DNA of 12,975 nucleotides from Actinomycetota bacterium (GTDB taxonomy: Bacteria > Actinomycetota > Humimicrobiia > Humimicrobiales > Humimicrobiaceae), in the NCBI GenBank assembly GCA_018400395.1, contig JAGYMN010000031.1, forward strand, positions 1-12,975, given 5' to 3'. The position numbers were made by a program, and so were the translations under genes. Shown in pieces: positions 1 to 6,478 of the stretch. The notes beneath the pieces are model-generated. The model saw nothing but the letters and a program-made list of their open reading frames with translations. It ran no database searches and was not told where the DNA came from. The stretch's first letter is position 1, and each line of letters starts with the position of its first letter.

Positions 1-267
1 CTAATGGATGAACCTGCTTCTGCACTTGATCCTATTTCTACACAAAAGATAGAGGACCTCATTGATGAGTTAAAGCAGAGTTATACGATAATAATAGTGA
101 CACATAACATGCAGCAGGCAGCAAGGGTATCACAGAGGACAGCCTTCCTTCTAATGGAGAGTTTTGGAACTCCGGCAACTCTTATAGAGTATGACGACAC
201 AAATGTTATCTTTACCAACCCTAAGGACAGGCGCACAGAAGATTACATTACAGGAAGATTCGGCTAA
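1..267 (+). CDS. pstB: Phosphate ABC transporter ATP-binding protein PstB, C-terminal part (5' truncated by window edge)
   Basis: This is the last 88 codons of the ATPase that powers the high-affinity PstSCAB phosphate importer on the cytoplasmic face of the membrane. The frame is open from base 1. Visible motifs are the end of Walker B (LMDEP), the D-loop (SALDP) and the switch histidine (VTHN), followed by the PstB-specific tail with IFTNP and TEDYITGRFG. Full-length PstB is about 250-260 residues, so the Walker A and signature motifs lie upstream of the window. Between the VTHN region and IFTNP there is a longer stretch (ESFGTPATLIEYDDT) than in the usual 'GELVEYG' form; I associate this variant with actinobacterial PstB, but that is recollection, not a search. 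phoU, a common next gene, does not follow. Confidence 0.93.
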   Translation, partial: LMDEPASALDPISTQKIEDLIDELKQSYTIIIVTHNMQQAARVSQRTAFLLMESFGTPATLIEYDDTNVIFTNPKDRRTEDYITGRFG

Positions 268-299
268 TAAGTAGAGAATAAAAATAATCATACCCTGAA

Positions 300-365
300 A
301 GTTTGACCGAAATGTTTATCTAAATTTTTTATATACGCATATAATATTGTTTATATTGTCAAACT
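300..365. repeat. 8-bp perfect inverted repeat upstream of the sugar kinase gene
   Basis: AGTTTGAC at 300-307 is exactly matched by its reverse complement GTCAAACT at 358-365, with a 50-bp AT-rich centre. It lies in the 262-bp gap between pstB and the kinase gene, upstream of the best promoter candidate. It could be a pair of operator half-sites for a regulator of the kinase/aldolase genes or a chance repeat. There is no U-run after the right arm, so it is not a good terminator for pstB. Confidence 0.3.
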
Positions 366-392
366 CAAAATGTCGTGGTAATAATTTCAAAA

Positions 393-422
393 TTGCTTTT
401 ATCGTATTAGCTTCTATATAAT
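393..422 (+). promoter_or_regulatory. Candidate sigma-A-type promoter for the sugar kinase gene
   Basis: TTGCTT (393-398, three of six matches to the -35 consensus) is followed after 18 bp by a perfect TATAAT (417-422). Transcription would start near 429 and leave a leader of about 100 nt before the TTG start at 530. A second, weaker candidate is TTGTCA (356-361), 17 bp before TAATAA (379-384) with an extended TGG. Confidence 0.4.
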
Positions 423-529
423 GAAAAATAAAATAAATGGAAATCTCGTAAATTGAACAGTGATTATCATTTTTTTTATAACTATTTCTATCATAAGAAA
501 AATTTTAACGAATAGAATGGGGATTTATT

Positions 530-2029
530 TTGAGTTTAATTGGAATTGATATAGGAACAACATCATGTAAAGTATGTGCCTTATCTGAAGATGGAATATT
601 ATTGTATTCCGTGACGAAGGAATATCCTATAAAAGTGAACGGTAGGTATGTAGAAATTGATCCAGATGATATTTGGAATGCTGTGGTAATAGGAATCAAA
701 AAAGTTATAGATCATGTTAATAACGACACAGTTAGAGCTATCAGTGTATCAGCTATGGGTGATACTTTTACACCAATTGCAAAAGATGGAAGTCCCCTAA
801 TGAATAGTATTGTATCATTTGATTCTCGTGCATACATTGAAGCTAAATATATCGAGGCAGAGATTGGTAGAGAGCATATATTTGAGATAACGGGTCAACC
901 TATTAACCCAATGTATGTTTGTTGTAAAATATTATGGTTGCAAAGAAATAACCCCAGGATTATCGAAAAAGTATGGAAATATTTTTGTTATGAAGAATAC
1001 ATTCTTTATAAGTTAGGCGCAGAACCTTATACTAGTTATTCTAGTGCAGGTAGAACCATGTTATTTAATAATAAAACCCGCCAATGGGATAATACAATGC
1101 TTGATATATGCAAAGCTAAAACTGAACAATTTTCAAAACCTTGTAATTCCGGAAAGGTTATTGGTTCAGTTTCTAAAATAGTTGCTCGAGAACTTAACCT
1201 TACTGGGAATGTATTACTTATAAGTGGTGCTTTTGATCAAGCAAGCTGTGCCTTAGCTTGTAATGTAACTAATAAAGGTGAAGTAATTGATACTACCGGA
1301 ACCAATGAAATTATTTTTTTCGTTACTGGAAATAATCATAAAGATCTGCTGCTAAATGCAAACATGAGTTTTTCTTACCATGCAAAAAAAAATACTTATT
1401 GTTCTTTCGGTCAAATATTCAACGCAGGTGGATCACTTCGTTGGTACAGAGATAGGTTCTTTTGCAAGACAAAAGAAGAATCACAAATTGATATGTATAA
1501 TCTTATTGAAAAAAATATGCCAGTGAAAGAAACGGGAATTTTTTTTCTACCTTATCTTTCTGGTATGGGTACACCAGAAATGGATACATCTGCTAAGGGT
1601 GCTTTTTATGGCTTAATGTTAGATACTGATAAATACAAGTTAGCTAAAGCAATATTAGAAGGTACTGTATATGAATTGAATATAAATCTTGATTTAATAA
1701 AAAAAATTTCTGGCGAATCTATAAATACGCTTAAAGCTGTTGGAGGCGCCACTAATTCTCCTACATGGATGCAATTAAAAGCCGATATTACTAATTGTAT
1801 GGTGGAAGCTTACCACGGTCTAGAGACAGGTGCAATCGGTGCTGCAATATTAGCTGGTAGGGGCTGCAATGTTTTCAAATCACTGAGAGAAGGTAGTATT
1901 GCTGTATCGAGACATCGTAAAAAGACTGTATATCTTCCGAACAAAGAAAAATCAAAAATCTATAAGGAAGAGTATAGTAAATATTTGATGTTAAGAGAAA
2001 AGATGAAAAATTATTTTAAAAATAAATAA
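530..2029 (+). CDS. FGGY-family carbohydrate kinase (xylulokinase/gluconokinase-like)
   Basis: A cytoplasmic sugar kinase of 499 residues, the normal FGGY length, which transfers the ATP gamma-phosphate to a sugar or polyol. The N-terminal actin-like domain opens with the phosphate loop DIGTTSCK (residues 7-14). VEIDPDDIW (41-49) matches the family's 'EqdPedWw' segment, TGQP lies at 121-124, and GAFDQ (233-237) carries the expected catalytic Asp236. The C-terminal domain has YLSGMGTPEMD (342-352), KGAFYGL (356-362) and the nucleotide-binding GGATNSPTW (405-413) with GAIGAAILAG (434-443). The start is TTG at 530, preceded by GGGGA at 519-523. An aldolase gene follows after 158 bp, so the two probably act in one catabolic route. 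The substrate cannot be read from the sequence. The gene is more AT-rich than the greA-cysE block and uses CGT/CGC/CGA Arg codons more freely, suggesting separate ancestry. Confidence 0.88.
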   Translation: MSLIGIDIGTTSCKVCALSEDGILLYSVTKEYPIKVNGRYVEIDPDDIWNAVVIGIKKVIDHVNNDTVRAISVSAMGDTFTPIAKDGSPLMNSIVSFDSRAYIEAKYIEAEIGREHIFEITGQPINPMYVCCKILWLQRNNPRIIEKVWKYFCYEEYILYKLGAEPYTSYSSAGRTMLFNNKTRQWDNTMLDICKAKTEQFSKPCNSGKVIGSVSKIVARELNLTGNVLLISGAFDQASCALACNVTNKGEVIDTTGTNEIIFFVTGNNHKDLLLNANMSFSYHAKKNTYCSFGQIFNAGGSLRWYRDRFFCKTKEESQIDMYNLIEKNMPVKETGIFFLPYLSGMGTPEMDTSAKGAFYGLMLDTDKYKLAKAILEGTVYELNINLDLIKKISGESINTLKAVGGATNSPTWMQLKADITNCMVEAYHGLETGAIGAAILAGRGCNVFKSLREGSIAVSRHRKKTVYLPNKEKSKIYKEEYSKYLMLREKMKNYFKNK

Positions 2030-2110
2030 TAAGGCTTAACAAAATTAAATAATATTTATACATTCTATAAAAAGGAAAGAGGAATATATTAAGTTGTCAA
2101 AGAAATGAAT

Positions 2111-2140
2111 TAACTCCGACTGAAGCCGGGGAGAGTTCAC
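2111..2140 (+). other. Hairpin resembling an IS605/IS1341 right end (or omega-RNA 3' end); possible transposon relic
   Basis: In the gap between kinase and aldolase, bases 2114-2120 pair with 2125-2131 around the tetraloop TGAA. This gives six pairs including one T-G wobble, plus an A-C mismatch. GAGAGTTCAC follows directly. The arrangement (C-rich arm, GAC-loop-G, G-rich arm, GAG, TTCAC or TTCAA) is like right ends of IS200/IS605-group elements, where the same sequence is the 3' end of the TnpB guide RNA. No tnpA or tnpB is present here, so this would be a relic or a minimal non-autonomous copy. An alternative is a weak attenuator, since a T-run lies at 2152-2158, but that is about 20 nt from the stem, too far for a good intrinsic terminator. 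Confidence 0.3.
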
Positions 2141-2187
2141 TTACATTGATTCTTTTTTTAATTTTATTAAGATAGGAGGAAAATTTT

Positions 2188-3231
2188 ATGCCAATTATTA
2201 AAGACTACCAACAAGTAAAAGAAATATATGATCATGCAGCCAATATAGGTGCCTGTTTGCCGGCATTCTGTGCTGATGACCGAGAAACATTAGAAGCTAT
2301 TCTGGCAGCAGTGAAAGAATATGGCGATGAAATTGGTGTCTATGATCTACCTGTTGTCCCTGCATGGACTTGTAGATATCCTGCTCGTTCACAAATGAAA
2401 CTTATATCGTCATCTGGAAATCATAAAGTAGGCATTAAACTGATGTTATCAGATCTCAAAATTTTTTCCGAAAGCCCAAGTCCTTACTCAAAACTTCGTA
2501 TTATGCCACATCTTGACCATGCATTTCCCTGGATTGATGGGGACGTACTTATAGAATTTGCTGACGACTTTGCTTCTGTTATGTGTGATGCAAGCGAAAA
2601 ACCATTTGATGAAAACATAAAGCTTACTGCTGAGTATGTAGACAAAGTAAAAGGGAAGGTGTTAGTGGAAGGTGGAGTAGATGAGGTATATGAAAGCTCA
2701 GGAACGACCAAAAATGTCATTACTACCGTTGAACAATCTGCACGTTTTCTTAAAGAGACAGGTGTTGACATTATTGTACCTAATGTCGGCACAGAGCACA
2801 GGTCAACTAAGGATATAATAAAGTATAATGAAAAAGCAGCTAAGAATATTAGTAATGTAGTAGGAAAAATACTTTGCATGCACGGGACTTCTTCTGTCAG
2901 ATCGGAACAGTTAGAAAATTTGAGCAACAATGGGTTTGTGAAGATAAATATTTTCACTACGCTTGCTGTAGCTGGTGGGCAGGCTGTAGCTCGAAAAGTG
3001 CTTAAAACACTGGTAAATATATTCCAAAAAGAAGAACTTGAAAGATTAATAAAGGATGATATATTGGGAAATAAAATAATTTTAGGGGATTTTTCGGAGA
3101 TTGAAGGAGAAATTAAACCGAGATTAAATTATGTCGCTAACCCAATCCGTAGAGATGCTTGGTTTAGTGCAGTAAAAAATCGATGTAAGGATTATTTGAA
3201 AATTCTAAATTATTCAAAATTTTTAGAATAA
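2188..3231 (+). CDS. Class II (zinc-dependent) ketose-bisphosphate aldolase family protein
   Basis: A 347-residue TIM-barrel aldolase of the Fba/GatY/KbaY family, which cleaves a phosphorylated ketose to a triose phosphate plus an aldehyde. Class II landmarks are in order: PHLDHAF (107-113) with catalytic Asp110 and zinc ligand His111; CDASEKPFDENI (133-144), matching 'FDGSxLPxeENI'; VEGG (160-163), the 'vEaElG' strand; VGTEH (200-204) with zinc ligand His204; MHGTSS (231-236) with zinc ligand His232; and VKINIFTTL (251-259), the phosphate-site 'KiNvnTeL'. It is about 40-60 residues longer than typical members, mostly at the C-terminus, and has GTEHRS where the family usually has GTxHG. The start is firm: AGGAGG sits at 2174-2180, just before the ATG. 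With the upstream kinase it probably forms a two-step sugar-breakdown unit. It could equally be a specialised aldolase rather than a glycolytic one; the substrate is unknown. Confidence 0.85.
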   Translation: MPIIKDYQQVKEIYDHAANIGACLPAFCADDRETLEAILAAVKEYGDEIGVYDLPVVPAWTCRYPARSQMKLISSSGNHKVGIKLMLSDLKIFSESPSPYSKLRIMPHLDHAFPWIDGDVLIEFADDFASVMCDASEKPFDENIKLTAEYVDKVKGKVLVEGGVDEVYESSGTTKNVITTVEQSARFLKETGVDIIVPNVGTEHRSTKDIIKYNEKAAKNISNVVGKILCMHGTSSVRSEQLENLSNNGFVKINIFTTLAVAGGQAVARKVLKTLVNIFQKEELERLIKDDILGNKIILGDFSEIEGEIKPRLNYVANPIRRDAWFSAVKNRCKDYLKILNYSKFLE

Positions 3232-3334
3232 TAGAACAATCCACTATGGATTCCAATAGGGCTTATGTTTTAAGCTAAAGCTTTCCCGCTCAAACTCATT
3301 CTACAAACTACCCGGTATCCTAAAAAGCGGAGCA

Positions 3335-3562
3335 GTGCTAACCAGGACAAATTTTAATATCGGCATAGTAGAAGGAGGGTTTAACCGAAGGGACAAGCGA
3401 CCCAGGACCATAGAAATGATAGTGGACCACGACATTTTAAGTAAATATTTTAAAGACACAGATGCAGAAGAGCTGATCAGATGGTATAACAGGGATGTTT
3501 TAAAATTCTTCTCACAAAGAAGACCCGTACAAAAAGAAGGCATATTACTATCAGTAAATTAA
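3335..3562 (+). pseudogene. Short ORF, possibly the N-terminal remnant of a DDE transposase
   Basis: A 75-codon GTG-started ORF with no well-spaced ribosome-binding site, in a gap otherwise without genes (3232-3766). The frame is open from about 3260. The protein is basic (NRRDKRPR near residues 17-24), has a helical middle section (DILSKYFKDTDAEELIRWY) and ends shortly after the basic segment RRPVQKEG. The pattern resembles the N-terminal region of some IS4/IS1634-like transposases just before the first catalytic Asp, where the frame here stops. This is recollected similarity only; no catalytic residue is present and no terminal inverted repeats were found. It could also be an unrelated small protein. 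Confidence 0.3.
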
Positions 3563-3653
3563 TCATCTTTATTCAGCTCTTATCGGATTTATCCTGGATT
3601 TAAGAGATTTTGATATCCTTATGTCTGAATCGTAGTTAGTGAAAGTAATTTTT

Positions 3654-3682
3654 TTGACATCTGTAAATTCATACAATATAAT
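3654..3682 (+). promoter_or_regulatory. Perfect consensus housekeeping promoter upstream of greA
   Basis: TTGACA (3654-3659), a 17-bp spacer and TATAAT (3677-3682) match the sigma-70/sigma-A consensus at all twelve positions with optimal spacing. A T-rich stretch precedes the -35. Transcription should begin near 3690, leaving a leader of about 77 nt before the greA ATG. It likely drives greA and perhaps lysS and the mcs-clpC genes, as no comparable promoter is visible before lysS or mcsA. Confidence 0.85.
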
Positions 3683-3766
3683 ACCTCAATTAATACCAGA
3701 AAATTATTTTGTAAGGGTATTTTTAACACATGTAAATAATTATGATTTACCGGGGTGGTAGTATCC

Positions 3767-4234
3767 ATGAAAGAATATCGTTTAACCAGGGAAGGATATG
3801 ACAGGCTGATAGCGGAGAGGGAAGACCTCATCAATAATAAGAGAAAAGAAATAGCAGAGAGACTTAAGGATGCAAAGGAGAATGCCGGGGATCTTGCAGA
3901 GAATACCGAATATGAAGACGCTAAAAACGAACAGGCATTTATAGAGGGAAGAATAGAACAGATAAATGAAATACTGGGTAATTATGTCATAGTCGAAGAG
4001 AATAACAACAAGGATATTATCGATCTGGGGTCCACGGTTCAGCTAAAGGATCTTGAATCAAGCGAAAAGAAGAAATTCATGATTGTAAGCTCTGTTGAAT
4101 CTGATCCCGAAAATAAAAGGATATCAGATGAATCTCCCATGGGCAGATCTCTTCTTGGGAAAAAGGCAGGAGATGAAGTAGAGGTCAAAACCCCCGGAAG
4201 GGTTATAAAATTAAAAGTGCTTAAAGTAGGCTAG
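3767..4234 (+). CDS. greA: Transcription elongation factor GreA
   Basis: GreA enters the secondary channel of RNA polymerase and stimulates cleavage of backtracked RNA so stalled complexes can resume. The protein is 155 residues, the family's usual size. Residues 1-75 form the antiparallel coiled coil, whose tip carries the acidic pair Asp42 and Glu45 in GDLAENTEYEDAK, matching the GDLSENAEY motif. The C-terminal FKBP-like domain contains SPMGRSLLGKKAGDEVEV (123-140). ATG 3767 is preferred over an in-frame GTG at 3755 because GGGGTGG (3752-3758) is then a well-spaced ribosome-binding site and the protein starts like other GreA proteins. greA followed by lysS is a common Gram-positive arrangement. 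Confidence 0.96.
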   Translation: MKEYRLTREGYDRLIAEREDLINNKRKEIAERLKDAKENAGDLAENTEYEDAKNEQAFIEGRIEQINEILGNYVIVEENNNKDIIDLGSTVQLKDLESSEKKKFMIVSSVESDPENKRISDESPMGRSLLGKKAGDEVEVKTPGRVIKLKVLKVG

Positions 4235-4357
4235 ATTGTCAGGCTGTCCAGTTATTCATTTCTACCGGTGCAAGATTCTTTGGAATAAGCGCTTCCTGTT
4301 TCTAATCAAAAAGTAATGCTGTTTTGTAAATGTAATAATTAAAGGATGATCGATAAA

Positions 4358-5911
4358 ATGCATGGGCATGGCATAGAGCATAATGAAAAAAACGGTCCGT
4401 TTCCTGAAGATGATTCAAATTATATTCTTGAAACAGAAAAACCGCTTGCAGAAGCTCTTGAAGTTAAGCTTTCCAGGATAAGAGAATTAAAAAACAAAGG
4501 TATTGATTTATACAAAACAGGATTTGATAAAAATATTGATATTTCAGATATCAGGGAAAAGTACGGCAGCCTTTCTGCCGGTGAAAAGGCAGATGAAACA
4601 GTCAGGATTGCTGGAAGGATTATGATATTCAGGAGGCACGGCAGGGCGACTTTTTGCGATATCCAGGATTTTTCAGGGAAAATGCAGCTATTTATAAGCC
4701 AGAAAAGCGTGGGGGAAGAAAAGTATAACGAATTTACAGAAGTCCTTGATACGGGCGACTGGCTGGGTGTCGAAGGCAATGTGTTTGTCACAAGAACCGG
4801 AGAGCTGTCCATAGCAGTTAAAGAGTTTCAGCTTTTAAGCAAATCTGTAAGGATACTGCCTGAGAAATGGCACGGGCTAAAAGACAGGGAGATAAGGTAC
4901 AGGCAGAGATACCTTGATTTTATGGTAAATCCGGATGTCAGGAGGGTGTTTGCCACCCGTATAAGAGCAATAAATGCCGTGAGGGAGTTTTTAAACGGAA
5001 GGGGTTTTCTCGAAGTCGAGACACCAATGCTCCAGCCTATACCGGGAGGAGCTGCAGCGCGTCCTTTTATAACCCATCACAATGCGCTTGATATGGATCT
5101 TTATCTAAGAATTGCACCCGAATTATATTTAAAAAGGCTTGTAATAGGAGGCTTTGAGAAAGTATATGAGATAAATAGAAATTTTAGAAATGAAGGTATT
5201 TCATACAGGCATAATCCCGAGTTTACAATGGTAGAGTTCTATCAGGCTTTTTGTGATTATAATGCTCTTATGCCCCTTACAGAAGAAATGATAAAATTTG
5301 TATCTATGAAAGCAACAGGCGGACTGGTCCTAAACTACCGTGGCAAGAAAATAGATCTTGAAGGACAGTGGCAGGAGTATACAATGCTGGAGTCAATAAG
5401 CCGTTTCGGAGAGCTGGAAATAGATTTTAATACAGATATGGAAGAACTCAAGGGTATCTGCAGTGACCTTGATATAGATACGGGTGACGAAAAAAGGAAA
5501 GGTAAAATAATAAATGAGATATTCGAGAAGGTTGTGGAGCCAAAACTTGACCAGCCGACATTTATAAAGGACTATCCGGTAGACATATCACCTCTTGCAA
5601 AAAGGCATCCGGATAATGAAAATCTGACCGAGAGATTCGAGCTGTTCATAGGCGGCGAGGAGATTGCAAATGCTTTTTCAGAGCTAATAGATCCGGCTGA
5701 ACAGTTTGAAAGATTCAGGTCACAGACAGGGAGCAGTGACGAAGAGGAGAGGATAACAGGTAAGATAGATATAGATTTTTTAAAAGCTCTTGAATACGGT
5801 ATGCCTCCGGCAGGAGGCGAGGGGATAGGGATAGACCGGCTGATAATGATCCTTACCGGCAGTGATTCTATAAGGGATGTAATATTATTCCCGCTATTAA
5901 GAACTGAATAA
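4358..5911 (+). CDS. lysS: Lysyl-tRNA synthetase, class II
   Basis: Charges tRNA-Lys with lysine in the cytoplasm. The protein has a short non-conserved, acidic N-terminal extension (about residues 1-35). An OB-fold anticodon-binding domain follows (about 82-165; VRIAGRIM, FCDIQDFSGKMQLF), then the class II catalytic core. Motif 1 surrounds GFLEVETPML (216-225), motif 2 is RNFRNEGISYRHNPEF (274-289) and motif 3 is GIGIDRLIMIL near the C-terminus, ending in IRDVILFPLL. Motif 3 is preceded by PPAGGE rather than the PPTGGL of Bacillus. Two in-frame ATGs are possible: 4346 has AAAGG touching it, too close to work, so 4358 with AAAGGA at 4341-4346 is chosen. The catalytic core makes the identification secure; the exact start is less so. 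Confidence 0.96.
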   Translation: MHGHGIEHNEKNGPFPEDDSNYILETEKPLAEALEVKLSRIRELKNKGIDLYKTGFDKNIDISDIREKYGSLSAGEKADETVRIAGRIMIFRRHGRATFCDIQDFSGKMQLFISQKSVGEEKYNEFTEVLDTGDWLGVEGNVFVTRTGELSIAVKEFQLLSKSVRILPEKWHGLKDREIRYRQRYLDFMVNPDVRRVFATRIRAINAVREFLNGRGFLEVETPMLQPIPGGAAARPFITHHNALDMDLYLRIAPELYLKRLVIGGFEKVYEINRNFRNEGISYRHNPEFTMVEFYQAFCDYNALMPLTEEMIKFVSMKATGGLVLNYRGKKIDLEGQWQEYTMLESISRFGELEIDFNTDMEELKGICSDLDIDTGDEKRKGKIINEIFEKVVEPKLDQPTFIKDYPVDISPLAKRHPDNENLTERFELFIGGEEIANAFSELIDPAEQFERFRSQTGSSDEEERITGKIDIDFLKALEYGMPPAGGEGIGIDRLIMILTGSDSIRDVILFPLLRTE

Positions 5912-5941
5912 ATTAGAAAATTAATATACCGGTGATAAGTT

Positions 5942-6478
5942 ATGCTATGTGATTTCTGTAAAAAAAATATTGCGACGATACATCTTATAAGGGTGCAGAA
6001 CGACGAAGTGGAAAAATTGAATATATGTTCCGAATGTGCAAAGAATTTTTCTTTTTTATCTGAAGACGACTTTCTCAGGGACCTAAGCGATATACTCTAC
6101 AGGATATTTAAGTATAATCCCGGTAAGGGCCCCGGCTCCGGTGCCAGAATTAAAATGAAAAAACTGGATGCAGGAGGAAACAGAGCATGTCCGTTCTGCG
6201 GGACGGACCTTAAGACAATAAAAAAGATGGGGATGGTAGGATGTGCCCACTGTTACAGCGAGTTTAAAGGTGTTTTAACCCCCATAATAAAGGATATGCA
6301 TAAGGAACTGGAATACAGGGGAAGGGTACCGCAGAATTCCTCAAGATGGATTAAACTCGAAAAAAGCATAAATGAACTCAGGCACAGGCTGAAAAATGAA
6401 ATATTTATAGAAAATTTTGAAGAAGCTGCAAGAATAAGGGATAAGATAAAACAACTGGAGAAAAACATTTATGAATGA
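5942..6478 (+). CDS. mcsA: McsA, zinc-binding activator of the McsB/ClpC system (UvrB/UvrC-motif protein)
   Basis: In Bacillota McsA binds zinc, activates the arginine kinase McsB and helps deliver substrates to ClpCP. The 178-residue protein has the standard layout: four CxxC pairs at Cys3/Cys6, Cys29/Cys32, Cys83/Cys86 and Cys101/Cys104 that would form two zinc sites, separated by a Gly-rich linker (about 59-68). A C-terminal UVR motif lies at about 148-175 (LKNEIFIENFEEAARIRDKI). All eight cysteines are kept, so this partner looks functional. GGTGAT (5931-5936) is the ribosome-binding site. It starts 30 bp after lysS and its last 8 bases overlap mcsB, implying translational coupling. ctsR, usually directly upstream, is not there. 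Confidence 0.93.
   Translation: MLCDFCKKNIATIHLIRVQNDEVEKLNICSECAKNFSFLSEDDFLRDLSDILYRIFKYNPGKGPGSGARIKMKKLDAGGNRACPFCGTDLKTIKKMGMVGCAHCYSEFKGVLTPIIKDMHKELEYRGRVPQNSSRWIKLEKSINELRHRLKNEIFIENFEEAARIRDKIKQLEKNIYE

Noticed and set aside
302..308. TTTGACC, resembling one CtsR heptad
   Set aside because: CtsR needs two tandem heptads with a short spacer; only one is present and it lies far from mcsA, before an unrelated gene.
340..345. TATAAT in the pstB-kinase gap as a promoter -10
   Set aside because: No acceptable -35 lies 16-18 bp upstream; the 393-422 candidate is better.
2094..2108. TTG-started mini-ORF after a good ribosome-binding site (M-S-K-K-stop)
   Set aside because: Too short to be a gene; mentioned only as a possible scar next to the IS-like hairpin.
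2484..2957. 157-codon minus-strand open frame within the aldolase gene
   Set aside because: Antisense shadow; the plus-strand protein has all class II aldolase motifs.
3272..3283. AAGCT-AA-AGCTT hairpin after the aldolase gene as a terminator
   Set aside because: Only five A/T-rich-biased pairs and no T-run following; not a credible intrinsic terminator.
3755..3766. GTG upstream start for greA
   Set aside because: It would place the start inside the ribosome-binding site and add residues not typical for GreA; ATG 3767 is better.
4236..4306. Possible lysS promoters (TTGTCA at 4236; TTGGAA at 4280 with TCTAAT at 4301)
   Set aside because: Spacings are wrong: the first has no -10 in range and the second only 15 bp, so neither is listed.
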